Shown: positions 37,401-49,166, numbered from the stretch's first letter. The stretch: 64,000 bases of DNA from Ostrinia nubilalis (GCF_963855985.1 NC_087112.1:622501-686500); one strand, 5' to 3'. Notes: generated by a model not told the origin, from the letters alone. Translations and numbers: made by a program.

Positions 37401-38517
37401 ATGGAAAGAAGTTTCTGATTGCAATGATACAGCATTTGTGATTGAACAGTTAGATAAACTATTTGATTGTACAAATGGTCCATCATCTTTAAATGACGTA
37501 AAGAAAGGGATCCGGGAAAATGTTTCCACATCAAGTAATCACATTGAGTCTTGGACCTTTTATACTGATAAGTTAAAAACCATAAAATTTATAACAGCAG
37601 AAAACACGATACTAAAAAATGTTAAATGCGTAAAGGGATATCAAATATCTATCAAATCCTTAAACGATATTTGGGAAAAGTTAAAGAATGAAGGGTTTAA
37701 ATATATGAACCTTAGACAGTTTAACCAAGACTCTCTGGAAAACTTATTTGGAATCATTAGGCAACACAGTGTAACCAATAGAAATCCCACTATCACGCAC
37801 TTTACTGCAGCGCTTAAAACAAGCATGGTTACTGGGCTGAAAGTGCCTCATAGCAGAAGTGCTAATTGTGAAGCAGACAACAATAAACATATGCTGGAAT
37901 ATAAAGACATTTTAAAAACTAATTTAAAAACAACAGAAATAAAAATTAATGTTCAAGATTCCACAGACACTGAATTTTATCCTGTGTTGTCTATCCCGGA
38001 CCCTGAAAACTTAGAACAGCCCATTGAAAATTTGTGTAGCCTTGAAAACCAACCAGTAGTATATGTAAGCGGGTATTTAGCTGCCAAACTATTACAGAAC
38101 AGTTCTTGTTTAATTTGTGAAGAGTGTTTGAGCGTGAAAACTCCTGTTGACAATGATTTGTATGCATATATATCTCTTCGCGAATGGTGGCATGATAAAA
38201 AAAGTCTCGTTTATCCAACAATTCAATTATGTACCACCGTAAATGAAGCTAAACAATTTTATCATGACCATATTGCCGACCAGATATATATGGAAAATGT
38301 TGGAAAATTCATTTTCTTAATGTTGAGTACAAATTGTAATTTTAGTTGGTTTAAATGTCAACAACATAATAAAGAAATTTATGATAAGATGTTTAAAATA
38401 TTAAGTTACCTTTTTCTAAGAAAAAGTTGTAAAATCATTAATGACAGCTTCATAAAAAGTGAAAACAATTTTGCTGACAAAAGTAAAAAAGCACAGCAAC
38501 AAAGCATTGAAAAGTAA
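34417..38517 (+). CDS. THAP9-like P-element transposase, six coding exons, complete
   Basis: DNA transposase of 930 residues. Coding exons: 34417-34517, 34752-34996, 35218-35271, 35681-35833, 36160-36246 and 36365-38517. All junctions are GT-AG, the phases agree and the lengths sum to 2793 bases with no internal stop. The N-terminal THAP zinc finger has C9-x2-C12 and C62-x2-H65 (FVCGGHF) plus W38 and an NSAIPTLEL box. A linker follows, then the RNase-H-like catalytic core. Candidate acidic residues are D349 (LIFDEM), D442 (VCDQGSTN) and E672 (QDSLENLFG). The YDIPHLFKSLRNN motif is typical of P elements. Length and order match THAP9 of vertebrates (about 900 residues). The intact frame means either a recently active element or a domesticated gene; the degenerate ends favour age. 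A 5' UTR acceptor (TTTTAG at about 34403) suggests an upstream non-coding exon. Confidence 0.93.
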
Positions 38518-38567
38518 TCTTAGGGCTGAGGTTCGATCAGCTGATAAGAAAATTAAAGATGTTTATA

Positions 38568-38573
38568 AATAAA
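38568..38573 (+). promoter_or_regulatory. Polyadenylation signal of the P-like transposase
   Basis: AATAAA about 50 bases after the transposase stop codon. Confidence 0.6.
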
Positions 38574-38953
38574 AATCCTATTTTTTCTTAGAAAAAGTTG
38601 TGAAAATAAAAGTTTACAAAATTATCATTTCTGTACTTTGTTATAATTTTCAATAATTCCTCATGCCTACAACTGCTATGTCATGTTCAATACTTATTGT
38701 AATATACCTATTTTATTTCGAAATAAATAATTTACGTTACAAAACTTCGTTTTACTTACACATAGTATAAAATAAAAACAGTAATCATTAAAATATTGAA
38801 GGTTCCTATACTAGATATCGATATGCAATTACAACCCTAGCAAAGTATCGATAATCGATAAGTTATTACGAACGTCACTAATACTGTCAGAAAATAAGGC
38901 ATTATGTTGGTAGCTCCGCCTGTAGTTTGTGCGGTTGGTAAAGATTTGCGGGT

Positions 38954-40561
38954 CGTTCTCTAAAATGCATATGTGTGCGTGAGCTCAAAAAATATCTATG
39001 GAGTGCCGTCTCTTACTCTTTTATGCTCTTTGGTCTCTATTTTTAACGTGGTGATTCGAAATTCGAAAGATTAAAATTACTTTCTTTTCAATAAGGCTTC
39101 AATTTGTGGATTGAGAATATAGCCAGAGTCCATAAACAAGAAAAAAAGAAATTTTATTTCAAGCAAATAAATGAAATTCATTTAATCTTAAAATCTCAAA
39201 TAACATTTTACTAAATTTTATGAGCGTGTACTAAACAAGCACTTCCATAGTCAGATTTAGACACAAAATCGGAATGATTTATTCTAATTATTAAATCTGG
39301 AATAGGTAAAGGTATAATGAGGTTATAATTTTTACAGCCCCGACTTTACAATCTTTAATGCGATGTCTGTAATAGAATTTTACAAGCCCTTTAGAAACGT
39401 CCAGGAGCACATTTGCGACTAAATTATGAAACCTTAAAGTAGTACCTAATAATAAGTTTTTTTACAAGTGTTAACCAGTACTAAATAAAGAAAGAAAGAA
39501 AAATATTTATTTGGTACTAAAAATAGAATGATACACATTGACAATAAAAAGCAAAAATAATAAAATTGATGTACCAAATTGGTTTCTGCTCAGTATGAGG
39601 CCATAATGACAATGTGTAACATACTTTATGTACCTATGTAAATGGTAGATACTTTTTGAAATGTTTTCGATAAAGTAACATTTATTACCAGCCAAAGCAG
39701 TTCTATGGATGCTGGAATGATAATGATGATTACTTTTAAATATTTTTGCTACTCTTTCATACTAACCCATACTTTTTGAACCTAAGCTAATCAAATTAGA
39801 CTTTCGATATCTTCAGTCGCAAGTGTGCGCCTAGATCCGTGCGCGTACTCAACAAACGGCGTATTTGCTTCGCAAATTGCAAGGGTTGTTTGAGTTGGGA
39901 ATTATGTATTTGGCCGCGGGTCGAGTTGCCCCTTTCTCCCCTTTTTGTGGGCGAACGAGCACAGCCCAGTGGAAACGGTTATACCACTTGATCGCCGAGG
40001 GTTTATAAATGAACATTAAAAAACCAAAGAATTTGTCCTGCAACTTAGTCTTGCGATTTATATTTTATATATAAAATTGGAAAGCAGAGACATTTTTTGG
40101 ATGAATAAACAATAAAACCGTCTCCTACCGTCTCCCGTCTCCGTCTAGGGACAGTACGCGAAATCTTCCTTCCCTTTTCGTAAAATAGGGAGGGTCCTGC
40201 TCCTACAGTAGGAATGATGCAGCAATAAATTAATAATCTAGGTGTTTATCTAGGTAATGTTTTTTCGGTGCACGCAGTGGGCTGTCTCATCTCTCTGCCC
40301 TGTGGCACATCGAGCTGGTAATCATTGAATTAAAACAATGCGAAGTTTTTCGGGCTCGTTCGACAACAGCCTGATTATATTCTAATAGGGCCTTTGTTCG
40401 GGCCGTAATAGCTGGTTCTCACTTCCCATTCCCACTTGTTCCCATTCATTCCCCGTACGGACATTGGGGGTGCACTTTTGGTGTTTGCTTTCGTAAAAAA
40501 GGGGCGGTGGGTGAGACTTTTTTTAATAACAACCTTTATAGATTTACTTTAAAGTCTTTTT
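38954..40561. other. Non-genic
   Basis: A LINE-like 3' UTR stretch may lie at 39480-39690 (AATAAAGAAAGAAAGAAA, then an AT-rich tail). 39830-40040 is less AT-rich but shows no motif. Nothing else seen. Confidence 0.4.
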
Positions 40562-40883
40562 TTTTATCCACAACTAGGCAGCTCTTTGCCTGTATCTCAC
40601 CTGATGATACGTGATGATCAGGCCGAAGGTGGAAGCGACGTTCACCCGGAATCCTCAACCACGGAGGAACTGGCTATCTTACACTAACTGCCGGAACACA
40701 ACCATGCTGTTAACATTGTTGTTATGGCGACAGACTTAGGTAAGATGATGGTAGCTAGCCAGGCGGACTTAGAATAAGCCCTACCAGCAACCAAACCGAA
40801 CAGAAAAATCTGCTCCCACTGAGAATCGAACCCGGGACCTCTGCGTCTGAAGCAGGTGGTCTTACCACTAGACCACAGAGGCG
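40562..40883 (-). repeat. tRNA-derived SINE, copy A
   Basis: The minus-strand 5' end (right side) has a tRNA-like head: A box within TGGTCTAGTGGTAAGACC and B box within CCCGGGTTCGATTCTC. A unique body follows, containing TAGCTACCATC, and the 3' end lies near 40562. It is not a functional tRNA because the stem pairing is broken. Copy B is at 47272-47523. Confidence 0.85.
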
Positions 40884-40941
40884 GTTAAATTAGATTATTT
40901 AGGTAACCTGTAAGGTGTAACTACCTTCGTGGTTAATTTAC

Positions 40942-41062
40942 AAACCTCTGGTGACGGTCGCGGGAAGAACCTGGATGCGGGCGGCGCAGGACCGGTCGTT
41001 ATGGAAATCCTTGGGGGAGGCCTTTGTCCAGCAGTGGACGTCATTTAGCTGGAAGGAACGAA
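40942..41062 (+). repeat. LINE C-terminal fragment
   Basis: The plus strand reads [19 protein letters not shown] then [13 protein letters not shown], the same C-terminus as 12443-12730 in the opposite orientation. Confidence 0.85.
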
Positions 41063-41387
41063 ACCATAATACTTCTAAAATACCAATTATTAAGAAACCA
41101 TATAAAACAAAGAAACCAGTTTCAAGAGATGGTAACCTTAGACAGGGGATTTGATTTCTACCAATTAACGGGGCAACAGTGATATACACTCTAGAATGAT
41201 ACACACGGCTCCAGAAAATGGATATTATAATGTCCACAAAGCCCACAAACTAAACTTTTATGGGGTGAATTTTTAAGGGTCACATATTAAAAATTCAATA
41301 AATTGACTCAGTCAACAGCCCACATCAGTCTTTCAACATTAGGTCATGACGTCTTCACCGAAAGAGTTCCACCCTCTCCAATTCATC

Positions 41388-41442
41388 ATCATCATCTCAG
41401 CCATAGAACGTCCACTGCTGAACATAAGCCTCCCCCAATGCC
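41388..41442 (-). repeat. LINE 3' tail fragment
   Basis: (ATC)n then CAGCCATAGAACGTCCACTG. Confidence 0.75.
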
Positions 41443-41603
41443 CTCTCCAATTGACCAGAGGTACCTAAATGTAAAACGCTAGCCACACGTTTTGGGGAGG
41501 GCTGGAGTTCGAATATTTCTCCCTCAGTTGCCTGTTACGACATCCACGGAAAGACTGGAGCTGATCCTAGTCATTTTGGCAGAACCGCAGAGTAGTTCAG
41601 TGT

Positions 41604-41830
41604 GTGCTAAGTTTGAAATCAACAAGTAGTGTGAAAATAGCTAGGGACTGGAGTTCGCTACCTGCTGCTGTCTTTCCTGAACACTTTAATCCGGGCCTTT
41701 TAAAGGGGAGAGTGAATAAGCTACTTACCTATAGGGCAGATAATAAATTATTATGTAACATCATAGACAGCATCTCACTTAACATCAGGTGCGATTGCGG
41801 TCAAATATCTGCCTAGTTGTGCGTAAAAAA
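41604..41830 (+). repeat. LINE C-terminal relic, best copy
   Basis: The plus strand reads KIARDWSSLPAAVFPEHFN then PGLLKGRVNKLLTYRAD and [13 protein letters not shown]. This is the C-terminal signature of a jockey/CR1-like LINE polymerase, ending in poly-A. Other relics: 13064, 24110 and 30898. Confidence 0.8.
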
Positions 41831-42092
41831 AAACACCTTGATAAGCTCTTTATCTTAACTGCTCGCTAAACTCTGAAGCAGTATGTACGGCCTAATCGCC
41901 GGTTGCACGCTCTCAGCACGTGTCGGCCAATCACGCGGCTAGATCAAAGGGATTAATTGCCGTCTTCGCGCGACTCATTGATTGCGGCAACTAAACGCAC
42001 CACGTGACCAAGTGTGCCCTGTGCTAATAATGACGTCATGTTTTGTATTTTACTTTTAAAATCTTCCTTTCAAAACAAAAGCAAGCAGATCT

Positions 42093-42196
42093 AACTGCTT
42101 GCTTAAGTGAAGCTGCAAATCGAACGCACAGCGTTGAATAGAGCTCTATGATTGGTTCGTTTGTCAACCTGAGACCTCATAGTTTGTGAATACGGG
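42093..42196 (-). mobile_element. MITE (GTATTCACAAAC ends), third copy, one end missing
   Basis: Reverse-complement relative of the MITEs at 48071-48209 and 49050-49166: the CTTGCTTAAGTGAAGC and GAATAGAGCTCTATGATTGG blocks, ending TTTGTGAATACG. Confidence 0.8.
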
Positions 42197-42259
42197 CATT
42201 ATAGTGAAAAAAATATTTGTCAAAAAACAATCTTAAAATTTTTTTTACAGAAATAATGA

Positions 42260-43526
42260 TTGGTCCTTCGAGCCGGATTTTTAAATACAACAACAATAAA
42301 TCAAGATAAGAATCAAAATATACTTTTATAACCTTAGTTGTGTGAAGCTGAAATTTACCCCATGTAATGAAATAAAAAAAAACGTGCCCACTGTACGGGG
42401 ACAAAATGGCGTCTCTTGATTGCACCGGAAACACGTCGCTGCCGAATCAACAGCCCAAACAACTCGCCTGACATTGTTATTTAACTTCAGTCGTATGAGA
42501 CGCTTTGATCAGCGAGTAAACAGTTATTTTTGATTACTTACACAGTTATTTATAACATAAAGATATACGCACTTCCTAGACTAAGAAATTGTCAAATAAC
42601 TGGTGAATTATTGAACTATTAATTTTATATTTAATGCAGTAGGTAGTATTTTGTTGAGCGAATACTCCTTTAGTAGCAACTTAACGCAAACATCAACCAA
42701 TTACAGTATTTGAGAACAATCCGGTGCGAAGGACCAAGTTTTTAATGTTTATGAAAGTCATATGAAATCAACATCTTATTTAACATTTATATTGAAAGTT
42801 AATTGACTATTTACAACATAATTACACAACCAAACATCAAGAATACCAGACTTTAGGCCATCAAACTAGGCATTGGAATTTGGAAACACAATATACGCAG
42901 TAATCCGTGGCTTAGCAAACACGCTACTAGTTGCGAACAGAACACAGACGCAATTACACGCTTTAGATCAGTTAATTAACACGTGTTTGCTAACTAAGCT
43001 ATCCGGCTCGAAGGACCAAGTTTTATTTTGAATAATAATCTAATACTATCATGAACGGCGGCAATAACCATCATAAAAAATATATTTTTCAAACGAATTA
43101 GGTCGACTAACTTTGATACCGAACTTTCTAATTTAATTTCCGAAAATTCTAAGCTTTATTAACAAGTGCAATATTGTTAATGCCGCTGAGACAGTTGAAT
43201 CTCTGTTTATCGAAATTGCCGTAGTTTATTAAGCACGGACTTTTTATATGATTAAATCATTCTCCTAATGATTATGGTCACTAAGAAATGGCAGCTTATA
43301 AGTTCTTTTGAAACCCTCAACACTTATTTGTAGATAAAATTAATCCCATCTGAGAATCAAACTCGGCACCGGATCATTAATCACAATGTAAGCAGTAATC
43401 CGGACTACGCAAACACGCCGGTGGTTGTGCACTAACGCAAAACCAATTACACGCTTTAGATCAATTAATTAACGCGTATTACACGGGCGGCGTATTCGCG
43501 AAGCGGATCCGGCTCGAAGGACCAAG
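42260..43526. repeat. Unassigned repeat cluster with GGCTCGAAGGACCAAG core
   Basis: The core occurs at 42260-42278 (inverted), 42719-42738, 43001-43020 and 43507-43526. The last two share about 150 bp upstream, including CAATTACACGCTTTAGATCA and CGCAGTAATCCG-like blocks. I see no protein frame and cannot name the family. Confidence 0.75.
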
Positions 43527-45660
43527 CGTTCTATTTGTTGTGCTTAGTTATTAACCTTGATTGGATTTAGAATCTCAGAAAATAAAATATAATCAATCAT
43601 TGTACGTACCTAATTGTAATTTTTAATATTTTTTTAAAGAGGAATGTTGTTTTTGTTTGTGACGAATAAACTCAAAAACTACTGGAATATTTTCAATAGT
43701 TCTTTCACCATTACAATTATACATGATCCCTGAGTTACATAGGTGTACAAAAGCTGCTAAATTATAAAGACGCTAATGGAAAAATATCTCAAAATATTTT
43801 AACAAAATCGTCTAAATAACACAAAGGCCCTGAGAAACCATTAGTTACATAATCTATTTTTCATTTATGCATAATCCCTTACGCTCAAGAACACTCGGCA
43901 AAGGGACGAGTGTCCCCGAATATGATGTTTTGCACGACCCTTGGGCATACCTTTAAGATATAAATCATACCCTCACTCATTTCATTTTCAACCCTAAGCC
44001 AAAGAGTTAATAGTTCATTTCAGCTAAATTATGAGTCCGGGTTTTTGCATAATTATAGTGATTTGGGACATTAAAATATGGTGGTTTATTTTCCACGGTG
44101 TTATGAACAGAGCGTATAGTCCTTTTGTGTTAAATTGAAAATAAGGCGGATTTCACAATTCTGTGTCATGTGGTTAAACTTTAGCTTAGTCAAGTCAAAC
44201 ATTAGATTTCTTGGTTAGACACCACAGTGATGATTACCAATGACTCAGTTAAACGCTGGTAAAAAATACCTACAATAAAAAAATATGTTCTACAACATTT
44301 TTGTTTCAAAGTGGCACCTTTATTATTTCTTGTGGTTTTATTCTTCTGAATAGGCTAGTTTCCTAAAAAATTTTTTAGTCCGTCATGTTTAATATCAAAA
44401 AATATTGGACACCTATATTTTTATTTGTCAATCTAACAAATAATTACATAGTTATGGTGCGTTGAAGTTCCGCGCGACGTCACAAAGTGCGGCACTTTTA
44501 TGCACTCATTGACGTCACGGGCCTCTTCTTATGAACCTTGATCTCTTTAAATTTTCATTAGTTTGAAAAAGTGAAAAATACGTGTAGAGTATTTTTTGAT
44601 AAGTTAACTGACGGACTAATTAAAACTCTTGCTTTTTGACCCTGACAACATCCCTATTGATTGAATGAGACTATGTATAATTTGAAAAAGCTTTAATCTG
44701 TATACAGTATAACATTTACTTATGCGGCAATTTTCAATTGGCGCTAAATTAACATAATACTATTTAACAAACTGAAATATAAATAACACAATTTAAAAGT
44801 AGCACTACCCTCATCTCGCATCTAAGATTGCGTATGACAGAACAAGCGCGCTACAAAATCAACATCTTGTATAGCGCTGTCTCTGTCTTTCGACGCTATC
44901 TAATCTACACTTTCAGGTAAGTTAGTGCTAGAATTTTGCACATTAAAAATAATTTTAAAACTGTTTGAAAATGTTTTTTCCAAATAAAAACAAATTAAAA
45001 ACATTGGCCATAGACCACGTATGTATGTGATATGATTATTCGTGACTAAAATTATATTTGTATACGAAAAACAATTTATAGCAAAATATTGACAGCCATA
45101 GTTGGAAGTGGTTAATATATACGGTAGCTGAATAATAGCGTCCAAAATAAAATATTGAATGCATTCGATTCATTCTAAAAATATTTAAAAAAGTCTGTTT
45201 CTTTTCATCACATGAAGTCAATGTCAATGAATGAAAGATACAAACAATCGTTAGCCAAAGGAGTGTTTATATTTATACACAAAGTTATCGAGAAGTTGAA
45301 AGTCAACAGAAAGTGGAAATAAATAAAAACAAAAGTGTGAAATAATAAACATTACCTTTGAACGTCATAGTTTAAGCCACCCTGTATAAATTGGAAGATT
45401 TCATAATAACATAGGTACTTAATGATTTAACATCACACAATTGGCTGAAAAAATATGATGCATAAAAGGGGTACATTTATTTATAAATGTTATACGACAC
45501 ATTTTTATGTAAGCCTTGTAAAGATTAGGGAACTTGATGACGCTGCAAAGTTGCCAATTGACCTGCAATATGCCGCGTAATTTACTTTACATTTCGGTGA
45601 CACTGTGATTGAGTAACATAATATCATTCTTCATGATTATAAAGCAAAGTAAGCTTTAGA
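43527..45660. other. Non-genic, AT-rich
   Basis: Short unsupported frames only. A CCACCCTGTATA end near 45378 resembles the outer end of the 57353 foldback, but no partner was found. Confidence 0.4.
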
Positions 45661-45662
45661 AA

Positions 45663-46092
45663 CTAAAGGTCTAGCGTTTAGCCAGAGTAAATACAAATGA
45701 GTAGGTCATCTTCATAGCAACGGACGGGCGCGGTTTGTATGTGAGCGCGCCAACACGTATGCGGCGCGCACGCACACAGTGACAAAATTTAGCGGGGATT
45801 AGCGGGGGGCCAGTCGTGGTTGCCCCGAATTTTGTCAGTGTGTGCGTGCGCGCCGCATACGTATTGGCGCGCTCACATACAAACCGCGCTCGGTGCGTTT
45901 CTATGAAGATGACCTACTCATTTGTATTTACTGTGGTTTAGCTCAGTCAGTGCCTGAGGATTGGAGCGGCACGGGAGGGCATGACTTATTATGACGTGAC
46001 AGAGCATTCAAATCTGAAGTCTTGCTGACGTTTGACCGTCACAAAATCACCCTCCTATAGCTCAGGCACTAAGATAAGCGCTAGGCCTTTAG
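45663..46092. mobile_element. TIR element with nested palindrome
   Basis: The ends CTAAAGGTCTAGCGTTTA and the complement of TAAGCGCTAGGCCTTTAG are inverted repeats. The interior is shared with relics at 11298-11430 and about 47550-47623. A separate palindromic element (45686-45932) sits inside it. Confidence 0.75.
45686..45932. mobile_element. Palindromic element, about 104-bp arms
   Basis: The arms 45686-45789 and 45829-45932 (AGTAAATACAAATGAGTAGG outward) are near-perfect inverted copies, rich in GCGCGC, around a loop of about 39 bp. Confidence 0.9.
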
Positions 46093-46377
46093 CAACATTG
46101 TAAATTATAACGGCTCCCAATCAAAAACTTAAATGAAATTTTAATAAAAAGAAAAACACCCTGTGTTCATGTTCAAATTTCATTACTAAATAAAAGAAAC
46201 ACCTGTTCTGACAAGGTTTTATACGATACTTAACTAAGAAATAAATACTGATCACAATTTTGACTTCGAAAATGATAAACATACAAACTAGCAAATAATA
46301 AAACAAAGAGCAGATAATTATATTGTCTACATTTTTGATCACAGATTAAAACACTTTTGCTCTTGTCTATGCCTATA

Positions 46378-46587
46378 GTCTGGTCAGTGAGCACGTAGAA
46401 TTTTGTCCAATGACCTCAAGCTACCCATCCTTATCGCTCGTGTGTAATTATGTTGCTGTCGCGACTGTGCGACGGGCGCCCGCAGTGAGTGTGCGAGCGC
46501 GACAGCAACATAATTACGCGCGAGCGATAAGGATGGGTAGCTTGGGGTCATTGGACAAAATTCTACGTGCTCACAGACCGGGCTTTA
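46378..46587. mobile_element. Palindromic MITE, copy 3
   Basis: Same ends and interior as copies 1 and 2, with near-perfect self-complementarity. Confidence 0.9.
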
Positions 46588-46600
46588 GTCTCAATTTTTT

Positions 46601-46735
46601 GCGACAGCGCATACTGGACGACAAATCACGGCAACAGACGCGCGTCATTTCATAATTATTAGCTTGTCGCGACTTGTCGCGGAGTCGCGACAACAGCTAA
46701 TATATACCGCGATTTGTCGTAGTGTGCACTGTCGC
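46601..46735. mobile_element. MITE, about 135 bp (GCGACAGCGCA ends)
   Basis: The ends GCGACAGCGCATACT and the complement of AGTGTGCACTGTCGC are inverted repeats, with an internal TTGTCGCGACTTGTCGCGG palindromic block. Confidence 0.75.
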
Positions 46736-47099
46736 TTAAGGCATATTATTTGCACATGTTTTGCAAGCGAATACAGCTTTATATCAAACATGATAGTATT
46801 TTCCACATATTAAAAAACGTATTGCCAATTAGTATCAAAATATCTAACCTATTTTGATCTGTGTTCCCGTGGAATAGAGTTCATTTTACATGATCCGACA
46901 CATTTAATTGATATTTATAAAAACCTAGTGACAGTGAATGCGTCTTGAGATCTTCTTATAAATAAATAGTAGATTATAAAAATATAGTTTATACAATTTA
47001 TAGTGAACCTTTGTTTCTTAAATATGCCATTTTAGCAAAAATAATCCATATTGTTACGGACACAAGGTTTTAAATTGTGAAATCTTATATATCTTTTTC

Positions 47100-47160
47100 C
47101 ACTATGGAAAACCTTGGGGGAGGCCTTTGTCCAGCAGTGGACGTCATTTAGCTGAAACGA
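47100..47160 (+). repeat. LINE 3'-end fragment
   Basis: GGGGGAGGCCTTTGTCCAGC through the stop, plus strand, in the same family as 40942. Confidence 0.75.
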
Positions 47161-47271
47161 AGACGAATAGATCTTACTTTTATGAGTAGGTACAGATTAT
47201 TGTAGTGTAAAAAGTTCATTTATTTAAATTCTAGCGCTTTTTTTTAACTCTGTCAGTGCTCGAGGTATAGG

Positions 47272-47523
47272 AAGCGAGCTTCACCCGGAATCCCCAACCA
47301 CAGAGGAACTGGCTATCTTGCCTCTAACTGCCGGAACACAACAATGCTGTTAACATTGTTGTTATGGCGACAGACTTAGGTAAGATGGTGGTAGCTAGCC
47401 AGGCGGACTTGGAACAAGCCCTACCACCAACCAAACCGAACAGAAAATTCTGCCCCCACTGGGAATCGAACCCGGGACCTCTGCGTCTGAAGCAGGTGGT
47501 CTAATCACTAGACCACAGAGGCA
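47272..47523 (-). repeat. tRNA-derived SINE, copy B
   Basis: Close copy of 40562-40883, with the same tRNA-like head at the right end (CCCGGGTTCGATTCCC) and the same body. Confidence 0.85.
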
Positions 47524-47623
47524 TACAAAATCTGAAACATGTCTGAAGTCTGGTTGACGTTTGACGTCTCAAAAACATCCTCTCATGCCGCTCCCATACG
47601 TCAAGCACTGACTCAGTTAACGG

Positions 47624-47783
47624 CTAAAGCCTGGTCCGTGAGCACGTAGAATTTTGTCCAATGACCCCTAGCAACCCATCCTTATCGCTCGCGCGTAATT
47701 ATGTTGCTGTCGCGCTCGCACACTCACTGCGGGCGCCCGTCGCACAGTCGCGGGATTCTACGTGCTCACGGACCAGGCTTTAG
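47624..47783. mobile_element. Palindromic MITE, copy 4, internally deleted
   Basis: Both ends are intact (CTAAAGCCTGGTCCGTGAG and complement), but the second half of the central palindrome is missing. Confidence 0.85.
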
Positions 47784-47822
47784 ACATAAAATATAATTCA
47801 TATTCACCCTACATAATAATAT

Positions 47823-47828
47823 TTTATT
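47823..47828 (-). promoter_or_regulatory. Possible polyadenylation signal for DSTYK
   Basis: AATAAA on the minus strand just beyond the last degenerate terminal-exon copy. If used, the 3' UTR would include the whole repeat array, about 1.7 kb. Confidence 0.3.
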
Positions 47829-48070
47829 TACACTCTATTCGCGTGACGGCATTCATGCTCGAGCTATTTTCATCCAAGACATCTCTTAGGTCGTATTCCC
47901 ATCGCCATAGGGTTCATTGTTGTAGTTAGTGAATCGCTCATACACCATTTCCGTGAATGCTGGTCATGTCCAAGCTATTTTCATCCTTATTACTGTCCAC
48001 GCAAGGTTCATTTTTGCAGTTGCACTGCATCGCTTGTTCCAGTATCCGTTTTAACTTGGGATGTATCGCC

Positions 48071-48209
48071 CGTATTCACAAACATTACTATGAGGTCTCA
48101 CAGTGCGCGTGGACGCACAGGGTGACACACGAACCAATCATAGAGTTCTATTCAACGCTGTGCGTTTGATTGGCTGCTTCACTTAAGCAAGCATCGTTTG
48201 TGAATACGA
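48071..48209 (+). mobile_element. MITE (GTATTCACAAAC ends), copy 1 in DSTYK array
   Basis: The inverted ends CGTATTCACAAAC and GTTTGTGAATACG enclose about 140 bp. Its flanks match those of the copy at 49050. Confidence 0.85.
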
Positions 48210-49049
48210 GCGTGTCTCTGTGGTGCTCTCTTTTAACAAAGGATCGCTTATACACTTATATCCGTATTTCCTTCGACATAGGGTTCATAATAGTAGCTTA
48301 TACACCATTGCCATGTATACCAGTCATATCCAAGCAATTTTCATCCTTATTCCTATCGACACAAGCTTCATTGTTGTAGTTGCACTGCCTCGCTTGTTCC
48401 AGTATCCGTTCTAATTTAGGCTGTATGTCACCTAAGTGCTATATTCTAATAAAGGATCGCTTATACACTTAGGTCCGTATTTCCTTCGACATAGGGTTCA
48501 TAATTGTAGCTTACACACCATTCCCATGAATGCTGGTCACGTCCAAGCAATTTTCATCCTTATTCCTATAAAAACAAGGTTCATTCTTGTATTTGCACTG
48601 CATCGCTTGCTCTAGTATACGTTCTAACTTGGGATGATTCTAATAAAGGATCGCTTATACATTTAGGTCCTTATTTCCTTCGACATAGGGTTCATAATTG
48701 TATCTTACACACCATTCTAGCGAATGTCGATCATGTCCAAACTATCTTCATCCTTATTACTGTCCACGCAAGGTTCATTTTTGCAGTTGCACTGCATTAC
48801 TTGCTCTAGTATACCGTTCTAACTTGGGCTGAATGTCGCCTTAGTGCTATCTTTTAATAAACGATCGCTAATACACTTAAGTTCTTATTTCCTTCGACAT
48901 AGGGTTCATAATTGTATCTTACACACCATTCCCGTGAATGCCGGTCATGTCCAAGCTAATTTCATCTTTATATCTATAGACACAGGGTTCATTGTTGTAT
49001 TTGCACTGCATGGCTTGTTCCAGTATCCGTTCACTTGGGCTGCATCGCG

Positions 49050-49166
49050 CGTATTCACAGACATTACTATGAGGTCTCATAGTGCACGTGGACCAATCTC
49101 AGAGCTCTATTCAAGCAGTGCGTTCGATTGGCTGCTTCACTTAAGCAAGCATTGTTTGTGAATACG
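49050..49166 (+). mobile_element. MITE (GTATTCACAAAC ends), copy 2 in DSTYK array
   Basis: A shorter copy at the equivalent position of another array unit, with the same following GTCTCTGTGGTGCTC flank. Confidence 0.85.

Larger units (their letters stand above)
33887..38953 (+). mobile_element. P-superfamily element, about 5.07 kb (ends inferred)
   Basis: The transposase gene is bracketed by imperfect inverted ends: ACCCGCGGATCAATACCAC at 33887 and, on the other strand, ACCCGCAAATCTTTACCAAC at 38953 (15 of the first 20 positions agree). Each side also has an internal TTATGTTGGTAG motif. No convincing 8-bp target duplication is visible, so the ends may be slightly misplaced or decayed, or the gene may be a domesticated copy. 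Confidence 0.6.

Noticed and set aside
36457..38517. Transposase starting at 36457
   Set aside because: The codon there is GTG inside a longer exon; the acceptor at 36365 and five upstream in-phase exons lead to an ATG at 34417.
40800..40883. tRNA gene candidate with clear A and B boxes (also 47440-47523)
   Set aside because: Stem pairing is broken and the same sequence occurs twice joined to a shared non-tRNA body, so it is the head of a SINE.
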